A stretch of 64,000 nucleotides of DNA from Kaistia dalseonensis (GTDB lineage: Bacteria > Pseudomonadota > Alphaproteobacteria > Rhizobiales > Kaistiaceae): contig NZ_JAUSVO010000003.1 in NCBI RefSeq assembly GCF_030814715.1, positions 124,001-188,000 of the forward strand, read 5' to 3'. Below are positions 8,873 through 17,118 of the stretch, piece after piece. The translations under genes and the position numbers were made by a program. Positions within the stretch are counted from its first letter, which is position 1, and the number at the start of each line of letters is the position of its first letter. Under the pieces are notes generated by a model. That model saw only the letters and a list, made by a program, of their open reading frames with translations. It ran no database searches and had not been told where the DNA came from.

Positions 8873-9624
8873 GCCGCCGGCCTCTCGCAGAGTTCGGCAT
8901 CGTCGTCGAACGCCTCCTGGAGGCGCCGGGCGCGGGCGAGATTGGCATCGGTCAGCACGGCCGACGTGGCACCCCATGCAACCGGCTCGCGCGCGATCAG
9001 CAAGGTCTCGGGGATATTTTCGCGAACGACGTCGAAATCATGCAGGACGGCGATCACGGTCCGCCCCTCCTGATGCCAGCGGCAGATCAGAGCCAGCAAT
9101 TCCTCGGTCGTGCGATCGTCGATCGCGGTGAACGGCTCGTCGAGCAGGATCAGCCGCGCATTCTGCAGCAGCAGGCGCGCGAACAGGACACGCTGGAACT
9201 GGCCGCCCGACAGCGTCCCGACATTGCGATCCTCGAAGCCCGACAGGCCGACCGCCGCGATCGCGGCCTCGACTTCGGCCAGTTCCGCCTTGCCGATACG
9301 CCGGAACGGGCCGGTCTTGCGCCAGAGGCCCATCGCGGCGAGATCGATGACGCGCATGGGAAAGCTGCGGTCGAGCGCGCTCTGCTGCGGCAGGTAGGCA
9401 ATTTCATTCCGCCCCGCGCCCTGGATCTGGATCCGTCCGCTATCGGGCTTGATCAGGCCGACCATGCCTTTCAGCAGCGTCGACTTGCCGGCGCCATTCG
9501 GCCCGACCAGGGCCGTGAACGAACCCGGCGCGAAGACGCCGGAGAGATGATGCACCGCCGGATGGCGGCGATAGGACAACGTCACGTCGGTGCACTGAAT
9601 GGATGGAGCCTGGGAACGCAACAT
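8869..9624 (-). CDS. znuC: Zinc ABC transporter ATP-binding protein
   Basis: About 251 aa ABC ATPase: Walker A GPNGAGKST (about 42-50), Q-loop at LPQQSALD, signature LSGGQFQR (about 139-146), Walker B with LILLDEP (about 159-165), and H-switch in AVLHDF. It powers the zinc importer. The start is ATG at 9624; a TTG directly before it is an alternative. It begins seven bases after the stop of the small His-rich gene and overlaps the permease gene by 4 bp, so the cluster is one operon under the Zur box. Confidence 0.88.
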   Translation of the reverse strand: MLRSQAPSIQCTDVTLSYRRHPAVHHLSGVFAPGSFTALVGPNGAGKSTLLKGMVGLIKPDSGRIQIQGAGRNEIAYLPQQSALDRSFPMRVIDLAAMGLWRKTGPFRRIGKAELAEVEAAIAAVGLSGFEDRNVGTLSGGQFQRVLFARLLLQNARLILLDEPFTAIDDRTTEELLALICRWHQEGRTVIAVLHDFDVVRENIPETLLIAREPVAWGATSAVLTDANLARARRLQEAFDDDAELCERPAA

Positions 9625-9631
9625 CAAAGCC

Positions 9632-9904
9632 TCACGCAGTCGCCCAGAAGACGGCGATCCAGAGCAGACCGCTCAGCACGACCGCGACCAGCAGCCGATC
9701 CAGCGCCGAGGCGAGGAAAAGCGAGGGCCGCGCCTGCTTCGCCGAAGGCTTCGCCGCGACACGCACTGGCCGCGCACGCGCTTCGTCGTGATGGCCATGC
9801 CCCTCATGATGATGCCCATGGGCTCCATCCTTCGTGAGCGCGACCGTCCCGACGGCGGCCGAATTGCCGTCGCGTCCGATCGGGTCCAGATCCACTGCCG
9901 CCAT
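9632..9904 (-). CDS. Small histidine-rich single-pass membrane protein
   Basis: 90 aa. Residues 27-40 carry seven His with Gly, Glu and Asp (GAHGHHHEGHGHHDE), a likely zinc-binding patch. A Lys/Arg/Ala linker follows, and one transmembrane helix (about 68-89) ends the protein. There is no cleavable signal, so a tail-anchored topology with the His patch on one face of the inner membrane is likely. It is the first gene of the zinc operon, and its start lies 28 bp from the Zur box. No named family was recognised. It may buffer or hand over zinc for the transporter, whose binding protein lacks its own His loop (inference). Confidence 0.7.
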   Translation of the reverse strand: MAAVDLDPIGRDGNSAAVGTVALTKDGAHGHHHEGHGHHDEARARPVRVAAKPSAKQARPSLFLASALDRLLVAVVLSGLLWIAVFWATA

Positions 9905-9931
9905 GCTGCTGCTCGCCTCGTGCCTCGATGC

Positions 9932-9954
9932 GAAATGTTATGTTATATCATTTC
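9932..9954 (-). promoter_or_regulatory. Zur box controlling the zinc operon
   Basis: A 23-bp imperfect palindrome with outer halves GAAATG and CATTTC and an inner TTAT/ATA core, closely matching the proteobacterial Zur consensus as known from the literature. It sits 28 bp upstream of the first zinc-operon start, where bound Zur with zinc would block transcription. Confidence 0.85.
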
Positions 9955-10252
9955 AGACAATGCAAGCGGATCGATGCGGTGAAATGGCCGCACGCTCCGG
10001 CAGCATCCGCGCTGCCGCTTCCTCCGAGCGGATGGGCCGAAATCGAGCTCCAATGTTGGAATTAGAATAATTTCAATCTCTTAGTCGTTTCTTGACTCGC
10101 CCGAACAACAGGAACAATGGTGCCTCATTCCATGACGCGTTGAGGTGCGCGCCGGTGCCGAGCCGGCTGCGAGATCAAGGCGTCAGCCCCATTCAACCGT
10201 CTGGTCGGCCATCCGCCGGACCGGTGCGCACAGCCCGCGGGAGGCTTGACTG
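9955..10252. other. Intergenic region between zinc and iron operons
   Basis: No gene seen. It carries an AT-rich partial palindrome (10062-10077) and a TTGACT hexamer (10092-10097) that could be a -35 box for the rightward operon, though no good -10 at ideal spacing was found. Divergent promoters for two metal operons probably share this stretch. Confidence 0.5.
10062..10077 (+). promoter_or_regulatory. Possible Irr/iron-control-element-like site
   Basis: TTAGAATAATTTCAA partly matches the rhizobial iron control element (TTTAGAA..TTCTAAA), with the left half good and the right half poor. It lies about 175 bp before the iron-associated operon. Weak on sequence alone. Confidence 0.3.
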
Positions 10253-10753
10253 ATGGCAACACGCCTGCCTTGCGGCATGATGTGCCGCTATCTCGATCGC
10301 CTGCCCGAGCGCCTCGTTGTTGAAGGTTTCCGCCGCTGGATGCAGGGGTGCGACCGCGGCTCGGTCGCGTGCTGGGAGATGGCCGCCAATCTCTTCACCG
10401 AAGAATTTGGACTGATCGAAGGCCACCGCATGCTGGGCGAGCTGGTGCAATGGGTCGATGCGTTGCGCGCCGGCATGGATCACCCCGCCGATCTGTCACC
10501 CTATGAATGCCCCCGCCTCTGCCGGGATGAGTGCGTCGCCGTCGCCATGATCGCGGCCTCGCAATCGGGCGACGCCAAGAGCCTTTCCACCGCGGTCAAC
10601 GCGTTCGTCCGGCCGGAAGCACGCGACGCCACCATGCGCGCGGCCCAGGCTTTCGCCCACGCCCTGGCCGAAACCGGCCTGATACTCATTCCCGTGCCCG
10701 ACGCCGTCATCCGCGATGTCGCGGAATGGCCGGGACGCCAGCAGTTTCATTGA
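10253..10753 (+). CDS. Conserved-looking hypothetical protein with seven cysteines
   Basis: 166 aa, no signal peptide, probably cytoplasmic and mainly helical. Cys at 7, 11, 33, 40, 86, 90 and 94; the last three form ECPRLCRDEC with regular spacing that could bind iron, an Fe-S cluster or zinc. GGGAGG lies eight bases upstream of the ATG. It ends 36 bp before the imelysin gene and is probably the first gene of that operon. No family recognised. Its position suggests a role in iron regulation or handling (inference). Confidence 0.6.
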   Translation: MATRLPCGMMCRYLDRLPERLVVEGFRRWMQGCDRGSVACWEMAANLFTEEFGLIEGHRMLGELVQWVDALRAGMDHPADLSPYECPRLCRDECVAVAMIAASQSGDAKSLSTAVNAFVRPEARDATMRAAQAFAHALAETGLILIPVPDAVIRDVAEWPGRQQFH

Positions 10754-10788
10754 AGCCTTTTGCCGGGCCTCGTTCCACGGAGACAACC

Positions 10789-12066
10789 ATGAACATCAGG
10801 AAGTTCCTCCTCGCGGCGTCCGCGACGCTCGCCATAGCCGCCGCCGCGCCGGCCTTCGCCGCCGATGCGCCGACGGCAGAGGCCGTCCTGAAGACCTATG
10901 CCGATATCGCCGAGGCGAAATATGCGGATGCGCTTTCCGGTGCCGTGGCGCTCGACAAGGCGATCGACGCGCTGATCGCGACGCCGAACGATACGACGCT
11001 CGCCGCCGCCCGTGCAGCCTGGAAGGCGTCGCGCCCCGCTTATATGGAGACCGAGGGCTATCGCTTCGGCAATGCGATCGTCGATGATTGGGAAGGCCGC
11101 GTGAACGCCTGGCCGCTCGACGAAGGCCTGATCGACTATGTCGACACCAAGAGCTATGGCAACAGCTCGGACGCCAACCCGCTCTACACGGCGAACGTCA
11201 TCGCCAACAAGGAATTGCAGATCGGTCCGGACAAGGTCGATGCGACCGTGATCAACGCCGAGCTGCTGCACAAGCTGCAGGAGGCCGGAGATGTCGAGGC
11301 CAATGTCGCCACCGGCTATCACGCGATCGAGTTCCTGCTCTGGGGCCAGGACCTGAACGGCACCGGCCCGGGCGCTGGAAACCGCCCGGCAACGGACTAC
11401 GACACCAAGAACTGCACCAACGGCAATTGCGATCGCCGCGCGGCCTTCCTGAAGGCGGCCAGCACCCTGCTGATCTCGGATCTGACCGAGATGGTCGGCG
11501 ACTGGAAGGCGGACGGCGAAGCCCGCAAGCAGCTCGCCGAGAAGGGCCCCGATGGCGGCCTCGTCACGATCCTGACCGGCCTCGGTTCGCTTTCCTATGG
11601 CGAGCTCGCAGGCGAGCGCATGAAGCTCGGCCTGCTCCTTCACGATCCGGAAGAGGAGCATGACTGCTTCTCCGACAACACCGCCAACAGCCATTATTAC
11701 GATCAGGCCGGAATGGTCTCGATCTGGCAGGCGAAATATACCCGCGCCGACGGCACCGTGATCGAGGGGCCGAGCCTCGAGGCCTATGCGGCTGCCAAGG
11801 ATCCGGCGGCGGCCAAGCGCGTCACCGACGCGCTCGCCAATACCACGGCCAAGATGCAGGTGCTGAAGGACACGTCGGATGCCGGCGAGGCCTATGACCA
11901 GATGATCGGCCCCGACAATCCCAAGGGCAACCAGATCGTGCAGGATGCGATCGACGGGCTCGTCGTCCAGACCCGCGCCGTCGAAGGCGTCGTCACGGCG
12001 CTCGGCCTGAAGATCGAGGTCGAAGGCTCCGACAGCCTCGACAATCCGGACGCCGTCGGCAAGTAA
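10789..12066 (+). CDS. Imelysin (M75) iron-regulated periplasmic/outer-membrane protein
   Basis: 425 aa from the ATG at 10789, chosen because it gives a clean signal peptide (residues 1-24, ending AFA-A) and has GGAG five bases upstream. Imelysin family: the hallmark GxHxxE motif is GYHAIE near 176-181, within GYHAIEFLLWGQD. Members such as IrpA and IcmP are iron-regulated and thought to bind iron or a ligand; peptidase activity is doubtful for most. It heads the exported part of an operon with a multicopper oxidase, a di-haem protein, a second imelysin and DUF1513, a layout known from iron-uptake loci. Confidence 0.87.
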   Translation: MNIRKFLLAASATLAIAAAAPAFAADAPTAEAVLKTYADIAEAKYADALSGAVALDKAIDALIATPNDTTLAAARAAWKASRPAYMETEGYRFGNAIVDDWEGRVNAWPLDEGLIDYVDTKSYGNSSDANPLYTANVIANKELQIGPDKVDATVINAELLHKLQEAGDVEANVATGYHAIEFLLWGQDLNGTGPGAGNRPATDYDTKNCTNGNCDRRAAFLKAASTLLISDLTEMVGDWKADGEARKQLAEKGPDGGLVTILTGLGSLSYGELAGERMKLGLLLHDPEEEHDCFSDNTANSHYYDQAGMVSIWQAKYTRADGTVIEGPSLEAYAAAKDPAAAKRVTDALANTTAKMQVLKDTSDAGEAYDQMIGPDNPKGNQIVQDAIDGLVVQTRAVEGVVTALGLKIEVEGSDSLDNPDAVGK

Positions 12067-12125
12067 GGACGAACGGCGCACCGCAGGCGGCGACGAAACG
12101 CTTGCGGGCGCCCGTTCCAACGTGT

Positions 12126-12150
12126 CATTGCCGGGCTCGCCCCGGCAATG
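12126..12150. repeat. Small palindrome between imelysin and multicopper oxidase genes
   Basis: CATTGCCGGG (12126-12135) and CCCGGCAATG (12141-12150) form a perfect 10-bp stem with a 5-nt loop. A similar element (ATGGCCGGG/CCCGGCCAT) occurs at 62560-62582, so it is probably a dispersed REP-like unit rather than a terminator; no T run follows. Confidence 0.6.
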
Positions 12151-12195
12151 AAGGAGTGGTGGTTCCATGACCGCCGTGAGAGTTCGCACCGTATC

Positions 12196-13650
12196 ATGAT
12201 CTCCCGCCGCACCCTTCTCGCCGGCACTGCAGCGCTCGCCGGCACGGCGCTCTTCGGCAGGCCCGGAAGCGCGCCGGCCTTCACGCGGCCCCTGCCGCCA
12301 GCCGCCGTTCCTGGCCCCGAGACGATTGTGTCGGTCGAGTTGAAGGCGGCCGAGCGGGCGCTTTCCCTCCCCTGCTTCGATGGCCACGCCCTGCCGATGT
12401 GGACTTTCGCGGACCAGGCGACGCCGCCCGTCATCCGCCTCGCTCTGGGCCAGCGCCTCAATACGCATCTCGTCAACGGATTGACGCGTCCGGGCGAGCA
12501 CGTCTCGATCCATTGGCACGGCATCCGCCTGCCAAACGATCAGGACGGCGTGCCCTATCTCGTGCAGAAACCCGTCGAACCGGGCGAAAGCTACGATTAT
12601 TCCTTCGTGCCACCCGACACCGGCACCTTCTTTTTCCACACCCATTGCAACACCGTCGAACAGCTCGGCCGAGGCCTTGCCGGCATCCTGATCATCGATG
12701 GCGACGCGCCCGAGCCCTACGACGCCGACGAACTGCTCGTGCTGAAGGACTGGCGCCTCAACGACGACAATACCGGCTTCCTGCCGTTTCTGACGCCCGA
12801 AGGCGCGGGCAAATCCGGCACGTTCGGCACGGTGCGCAGCGTCAACGGCATGGTCGAGCCTGACATCACGGTGCCGGCCTCGGGCGATGTGCGGCTCCGC
12901 ATCGTCAATATCGACCCGACACGCGTCTCCGAAATCGGGGTGGAGGGCGCCGAGGCGGCCGTCGTCGCGATCGATGGGCTCGCCTGCCAACCCTTCCCGC
13001 TCCGCTCCTGGCGGATGGGGCCGGCCATGCGTGCCGATCTCGTGATCCGCACCCCGGCCGATGGCGGTACGGCGACGCTGTTCGATTATTTCTCGGCCAA
13101 GCCCGTGCCGCTGGCGCGTTTCATGACCAAGGGACCGGCGCGCCGGACGACGCCGTTCGACCCCGCGCCGTTGGCATCGGCCCGCATCACCGCGCCCGAT
13201 CTCTCGGCGCCCGTCACGCCAATGACCTTCTCGGCGACTGCGACCGCGCAATCTGTCGCGAGTGCCGCAGGCGACGACCAGGGCTTTCTGGGTCCGCTCT
13301 GCCTGGCGGCGGGAACGTTCTGGGCGATCAACAAGGCGTCGTGGCCCGGCGGCGGCATGGACCAGATTCCGCCGCCTCTGCTGAAACTCGAGCGAGGCAG
13401 GAGCTATCGCCTGCAGCTCCGCAACGTGACGCCGCGCATGCACCCGATCCACATTCACGGCCACAGCTTCACGGTACTCAAATCGAACAAGCGCGAACTG
13501 CCGCCGCATTTCGCCGACACGGTCCTGCTGCTGCCTGAAGAGCGTGTGGACGTCGCCTTCGTCGCGGATAATCCCGGCCGGTGGATGCTCCACTGTCACA
13601 TCATCGAGCATCAGGAGACCGGCATGATGGGTTGGGTCGAGGTTGCGTGA
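12196..13650 (+). CDS. Tat-exported multicopper oxidase
   Basis: 484 aa from the ATG at 12196, chosen because it starts the twin-arginine signal MISRRTLLAG; an in-frame start at 12148 would bury it. All four copper-binding segments are visible: HWHG near 106, HTHCN near 149, HPIHIHGHSF near 416, and HCHIIEHQETGMM near 466, whose Cys, His and Met supply the type 1 copper. It oxidises a substrate with O2 in the periplasm; Fe(II) oxidation is likely from the neighbours. It is inserted within an imelysin operon that in other bacteria often lacks it. The previous gene ends 129 bp upstream. Confidence 0.88.
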   Translation: MISRRTLLAGTAALAGTALFGRPGSAPAFTRPLPPAAVPGPETIVSVELKAAERALSLPCFDGHALPMWTFADQATPPVIRLALGQRLNTHLVNGLTRPGEHVSIHWHGIRLPNDQDGVPYLVQKPVEPGESYDYSFVPPDTGTFFFHTHCNTVEQLGRGLAGILIIDGDAPEPYDADELLVLKDWRLNDDNTGFLPFLTPEGAGKSGTFGTVRSVNGMVEPDITVPASGDVRLRIVNIDPTRVSEIGVEGAEAAVVAIDGLACQPFPLRSWRMGPAMRADLVIRTPADGGTATLFDYFSAKPVPLARFMTKGPARRTTPFDPAPLASARITAPDLSAPVTPMTFSATATAQSVASAAGDDQGFLGPLCLAAGTFWAINKASWPGGGMDQIPPPLLKLERGRSYRLQLRNVTPRMHPIHIHGHSFTVLKSNKRELPPHFADTVLLLPEERVDVAFVADNPGRWMLHCHIIEHQETGMMGWVEVA

Positions 13651-13662
13651 GCGCGCGGAACC

Positions 13663-14877
13663 ATGAACTGGCGCATCAGGGCCCTCCTGCTCACACCATT
13701 CCTGCTGCCGGCTGCGGCGTTTGCGGCTGACGGCCTGAACGCGGCCATCGGCAAGGCGCTGTTCGATCGCTTCTGGGTCCAGGCCCCCTCCTCCACTGCC
13801 GCCAATGACGGGCTCGGGCCACTCTTCAACGAAAAGAGCTGCCAGAGCTGCCATTCCGGCAAGGCGCTCTCGGCGCGCATTGTCGCGCTGCCCGACGGTA
13901 CGCTGGAACCGCGGGGCCTCGCGACCCGTCTCGGCAGCGCCGATGGCATCCCGGATCCCGTCTATGGCCGCCAGATCCAGCCACGCGCCGTCACCGGCTT
14001 GATCAGCGAAGGTACCGTCGCCTATGCGCTCGGCCCGAAGCCGGCAAATCCCGTCCGCATCACCGTCACCCCATCGCGTGGACCGCTGGACCCCAGGACG
14101 CATCGTGGCGCCCGCCAGGCGCCGTCGCTCCGCGGGATCGGCCTGCTGGACGAAGTCGACGACAAGGCGATCGAGGCTCTCGCCGATCCGGACGACATGA
14201 ATGGCGACGGCATATCCGGGCGCGTGCGCTGGTTGACCGTTGACGGCAAGAGAGTGATCGGCCGCTATGGCTGGAAGGCCTCTGCGGCAACGCTCGAACA
14301 GCAGACGGCCGACGCCTTCATGCTCGATATCGGTCTTTCCAGCCCGCTGGCGCCCCACCCTTCAGGCGACTGCACGGCGGCCGAAGCCGATTGCCTCGCG
14401 GCGCCGAACGGGCGCAGTCCGGGTTTCGACGATGAAGAAATCTCGAACCAGATGATCGGCCTCGTCACCGCCTATCTGCACAGCCTGAAAGCGCCGCCGG
14501 CCCTTTCGTCGACGCCACCCGGCGCGGCGATCTTCGCCCAGGCGGGCTGCGCCGCATGCCATGTGCCGAGCCTGCCCACCCGCACGGGCGGAACGGTTGC
14601 GATCTATAGCGACCTGCTGCTCCATGATATGGGTCCCGCTCTCGATGATGGCGTTGGCGAGCCGGGCGTCGCGTCGTCGGAATGGCGGACCGCGCCCTTG
14701 ATGACGCTTTCGGTTCGCCGCGAGGCGGATCGGCGCTATCTTCACGACGGTCGGGCGGCAACGCTCGACGATGCGATCCGTGCCCATGGCGGCGAAGCCG
14801 ATGCGGCGCGCTCGAACTACGAAGCTCTTTCGGCGGCCGACCGGGCCGCGCTGATTGCCTTTCTGGAAACCTTATGA
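13663..14877 (+). CDS. Di-haem oxidoreductase (DUF1111/thiol oxidoreductase-like)
   Basis: 404 aa with a signal peptide (about 1-21, ending AFAA). Two c-type haem sites: CQSCH near residue 60 and CAACH near 296, as expected for the di-haem oxidoreductase (putative peroxidase) family. It is periplasmic and would move electrons, perhaps to or from iron handled by the imelysins. It starts 12 bp after the multicopper oxidase stop and its stop overlaps the start of the next imelysin (ATGA). Function is inferred from family and operon; no member has a settled reaction. Confidence 0.85.
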   Translation: MNWRIRALLLTPFLLPAAAFAADGLNAAIGKALFDRFWVQAPSSTAANDGLGPLFNEKSCQSCHSGKALSARIVALPDGTLEPRGLATRLGSADGIPDPVYGRQIQPRAVTGLISEGTVAYALGPKPANPVRITVTPSRGPLDPRTHRGARQAPSLRGIGLLDEVDDKAIEALADPDDMNGDGISGRVRWLTVDGKRVIGRYGWKASAATLEQQTADAFMLDIGLSSPLAPHPSGDCTAAEADCLAAPNGRSPGFDDEEISNQMIGLVTAYLHSLKAPPALSSTPPGAAIFAQAGCAACHVPSLPTRTGGTVAIYSDLLLHDMGPALDDGVGEPGVASSEWRTAPLMTLSVRREADRRYLHDGRAATLDDAIRAHGGEADAARSNYEALSAADRAALIAFLETL

Positions 14878-15968
14878 TCGCGATCACCAAACGCTTCCTG
14901 CTCCTGTCGCCGCTCCTGGTGCTGGCGCGTCGCGCCTTCGGACAGGATGCCGCGACCCCGGCGCCCAATGAGGCCGCGATGAAGGCGGTCACCCACAATG
15001 CGATCGACCGCTATATCCTGCCCTCCTATCAGGGGCTCGAAGCCGCGACGGCGACGCTGGTCTCCGCGATGAAAGCCGCCTGCCAGACGCCGACGGCCAC
15101 CCCGAGCCCGGCGCTCAAGAGCGCCTTCGAGGGCGTCATCAAGGCCTGGGCGCGGGTCGACTTTCTCCGTTTCGGCCCCATCGCCGAAAAGGGCCGGCTG
15201 GAGCGCTTCTCCTTCCTGCCGGACAAGCACGGCACGGGCGCGCGGCAACTGCGCCAGATCCTTGCAAAGCCCGATCCCGCCTTGCTGGAGCCGGGCATGA
15301 TTGCGACGCGCAGCGCCGCCGTGCAGGGCCTCCAGGCCTTCGAAAGCCTGACATTCGACGCGCCGGACGACGCCGAGACGGCGAGCTATCGCTGCACGCT
15401 CGCGCTCCGCATCGCCGAGAACCTGCACCAGATCGCGGACGACACGCTGGTTGAGTGGGCGCGGGATGGCGGGTGGCGCCAATTGATGGAGCAGCCGGGC
15501 GGCGACAACATCGTCTATCGCAACGCGACCGAACCGGTCATCGAGGTGTTGAAGGCGATCGTCACCGGATTGCAGCAGATGCGCGACCAGCGCCTGCTGC
15601 CTGCGCTGGGCAAGTCCTTCGATACGGCCAAGCCGGCGCGCGGCGCCTTCGTCAAATCCGGCATGGCGTTCCCCTATCTGCTGGCATCGAGCGCGGCGAT
15701 CGAAAGCCTGATCGAGCAATCCGATCTCTTCAGCCTGGCGCCCGCCGCCGCGCCGAAGCTCCTCGCCGAATCCAAAGCTGCGACCGCCGATTTCGAGAAC
15801 TCGATCAACGTCGGTTCGGACTGGCAGGCGGCCTTCGCCGACAAGGCCGCCTATGACAGTCTGCAGCATGCCTTCGACGTGCTGAAGACGATGGAGGACA
15901 TCTTCAACTACCAGTTCACGGCAGCGGCCGGCATCCAGCCCGGCTTCAACGCGCTCGACGGCGACTAG
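14874..15968 (+). CDS. Second imelysin-like (M75) protein
   Basis: 364 aa from the ATG at 14874, chosen for the 4-bp overlap with the previous stop and for the signal peptide it gives (about 1-23, ending AFGQ). It has the helical imelysin layout (AITRF-like N-terminus, SLTFDAPDD region, C-terminal FNALDGD) but no clear GxHxxE; the equivalent part reads FLPDKHGTGAR. It may bind a ligand differently from the first imelysin. Probably a partner of the di-haem protein and DUF1513 gene on either side. Confidence 0.82.
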   Translation: MIAITKRFLLLSPLLVLARRAFGQDAATPAPNEAAMKAVTHNAIDRYILPSYQGLEAATATLVSAMKAACQTPTATPSPALKSAFEGVIKAWARVDFLRFGPIAEKGRLERFSFLPDKHGTGARQLRQILAKPDPALLEPGMIATRSAAVQGLQAFESLTFDAPDDAETASYRCTLALRIAENLHQIADDTLVEWARDGGWRQLMEQPGGDNIVYRNATEPVIEVLKAIVTGLQQMRDQRLLPALGKSFDTAKPARGAFVKSGMAFPYLLASSAAIESLIEQSDLFSLAPAAAPKLLAESKAATADFENSINVGSDWQAAFADKAAYDSLQHAFDVLKTMEDIFNYQFTAAAGIQPGFNALDGD

Positions 15969-15979
15969 GACGAGCCGCC

Positions 15980-17095
15980 ATGGCAAGCTGGCGAAATGCG
16001 CTGTCAGCCCTGCTGCCCTTCCGAGCCGAAGCGGGCAGTGGCGTGGAGCAGCGCGCCGTCTTCGTGAGCTCGGCCCGGATCGGCCCTCGCCAGCACATCC
16101 TGCTCATGGTCGACGAAAACGGCGCCGAGATCGGCCGCACCAGGCTCTCCGGCCGAGGGCACGACATCGCGATCGATCCGGAGCGGAGTCGCGTCGTGGT
16201 CTTCGCCCGGCGCCCCGGCTATTTCGCGCTCGTCGTCGACGTGCCGTCCTGCGAGCCGGTCGCGACGATCACGCCGCCCGCCGGCCATCATTTTTTCGGC
16301 CATGGCGTGTTTTCGACCGATGGCCGGCTGCTCTATGCGACCGAGAATGCTTTCGACGGCGAGACGTCGCGCGGCGTCATCGGGGTCTATGATGCGAGCG
16401 GCGGCTTCAAGCGGATCGGCGAATTCGAGACGCATGGCGTCGATGCCCATGAAATCCTGCTCGCGCCGGACGGACGAACGCTCGTCGTCGCCAATGGCGG
16501 CATCGAGACCCATCCCGATTTCGGCCGGCAGAAGCTGAACCTCGCCGAGATGCGCCCGTCGATCGTCAAGCTCGACAGTACGACCGGTGACCTCCTCGGC
16601 GAGGCCGTTCTGACACCGACGCTCAACCGTCTCTCCATGCGCCACATGACCTTCGACAGTCAGGGCGCGGTCTGGTTCGGCTGCCAGTGGGAAGGCGATC
16701 GCACGGCCCGCCCGCCCTTGATCGGTCGTTTGACGGAGCGCGGCGCCGAACTCGTCGACATGCCCGATACCGCGACGGCGCTGGCGCGGAACTATATCGG
16801 CTCGGTGGTCGCGAGCCGCGATGGCGGCACGATCGCAGCCTCATCGCCGGTCGGCGGACAGATCTTCCTGTTCGATGCCGCCTCGCTGCGCTTCAGGAGC
16901 CATATTGCACTCGCCGACGGCTGCGGCCTCGCCGGCACGGATAACGATACGATCGTCGCCACGTCGGGCGATGGCCGCATGGTCCGCATCGACGACGACG
17001 CCATCGCCCCCGTCGCGCGGCGCGCCGAGCAGTTCGACAATCATCTGCGGCGGATCGAGAGCATTTCCGAGCGAAGTGGACACCGGTTCGCGTGA
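15980..17095 (+). CDS. DUF1513 beta-propeller-like protein
   Basis: 371 aa, 11 bp downstream of the imelysin-like gene and last in the iron-associated operon. Repeated blade-like segments (GVFSTDGRLLYATEN, HEILLAPDGRTLVVANGG, SVVASRDGGTIAASSPVGG) suggest a seven-bladed propeller. DUF1513 proteins regularly close imelysin/di-haem operons; their role is unknown. The N-terminus (MASWRNALSALLPF) is not a strong signal peptide; a Tat or Sec leader is not obvious. Confidence 0.8.
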   Translation: MASWRNALSALLPFRAEAGSGVEQRAVFVSSARIGPRQHILLMVDENGAEIGRTRLSGRGHDIAIDPERSRVVVFARRPGYFALVVDVPSCEPVATITPPAGHHFFGHGVFSTDGRLLYATENAFDGETSRGVIGVYDASGGFKRIGEFETHGVDAHEILLAPDGRTLVVANGGIETHPDFGRQKLNLAEMRPSIVKLDSTTGDLLGEAVLTPTLNRLSMRHMTFDSQGAVWFGCQWEGDRTARPPLIGRLTERGAELVDMPDTATALARNYIGSVVASRDGGTIAASSPVGGQIFLFDAASLRFRSHIALADGCGLAGTDNDTIVATSGDGRMVRIDDDAIAPVARRAEQFDNHLRRIESISERSGHRFA

Positions 17096-17118
17096 AGGAA
17101 ACGCGACACGTCAAATAG

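Noticed and set aside
12148-12195. A longer start for the multicopper oxidase
   Set aside because: It would put 16 residues, overlapping a palindrome, before the twin-arginine signal and prevent export.
10747-14358. A 1203-codon open frame on the minus strand opposite the iron operon
   Set aside because: It lies antisense to four well-supported genes, has the Arg/Asp/Gly-rich make-up of a high-GC shadow frame, and matches no family pattern.
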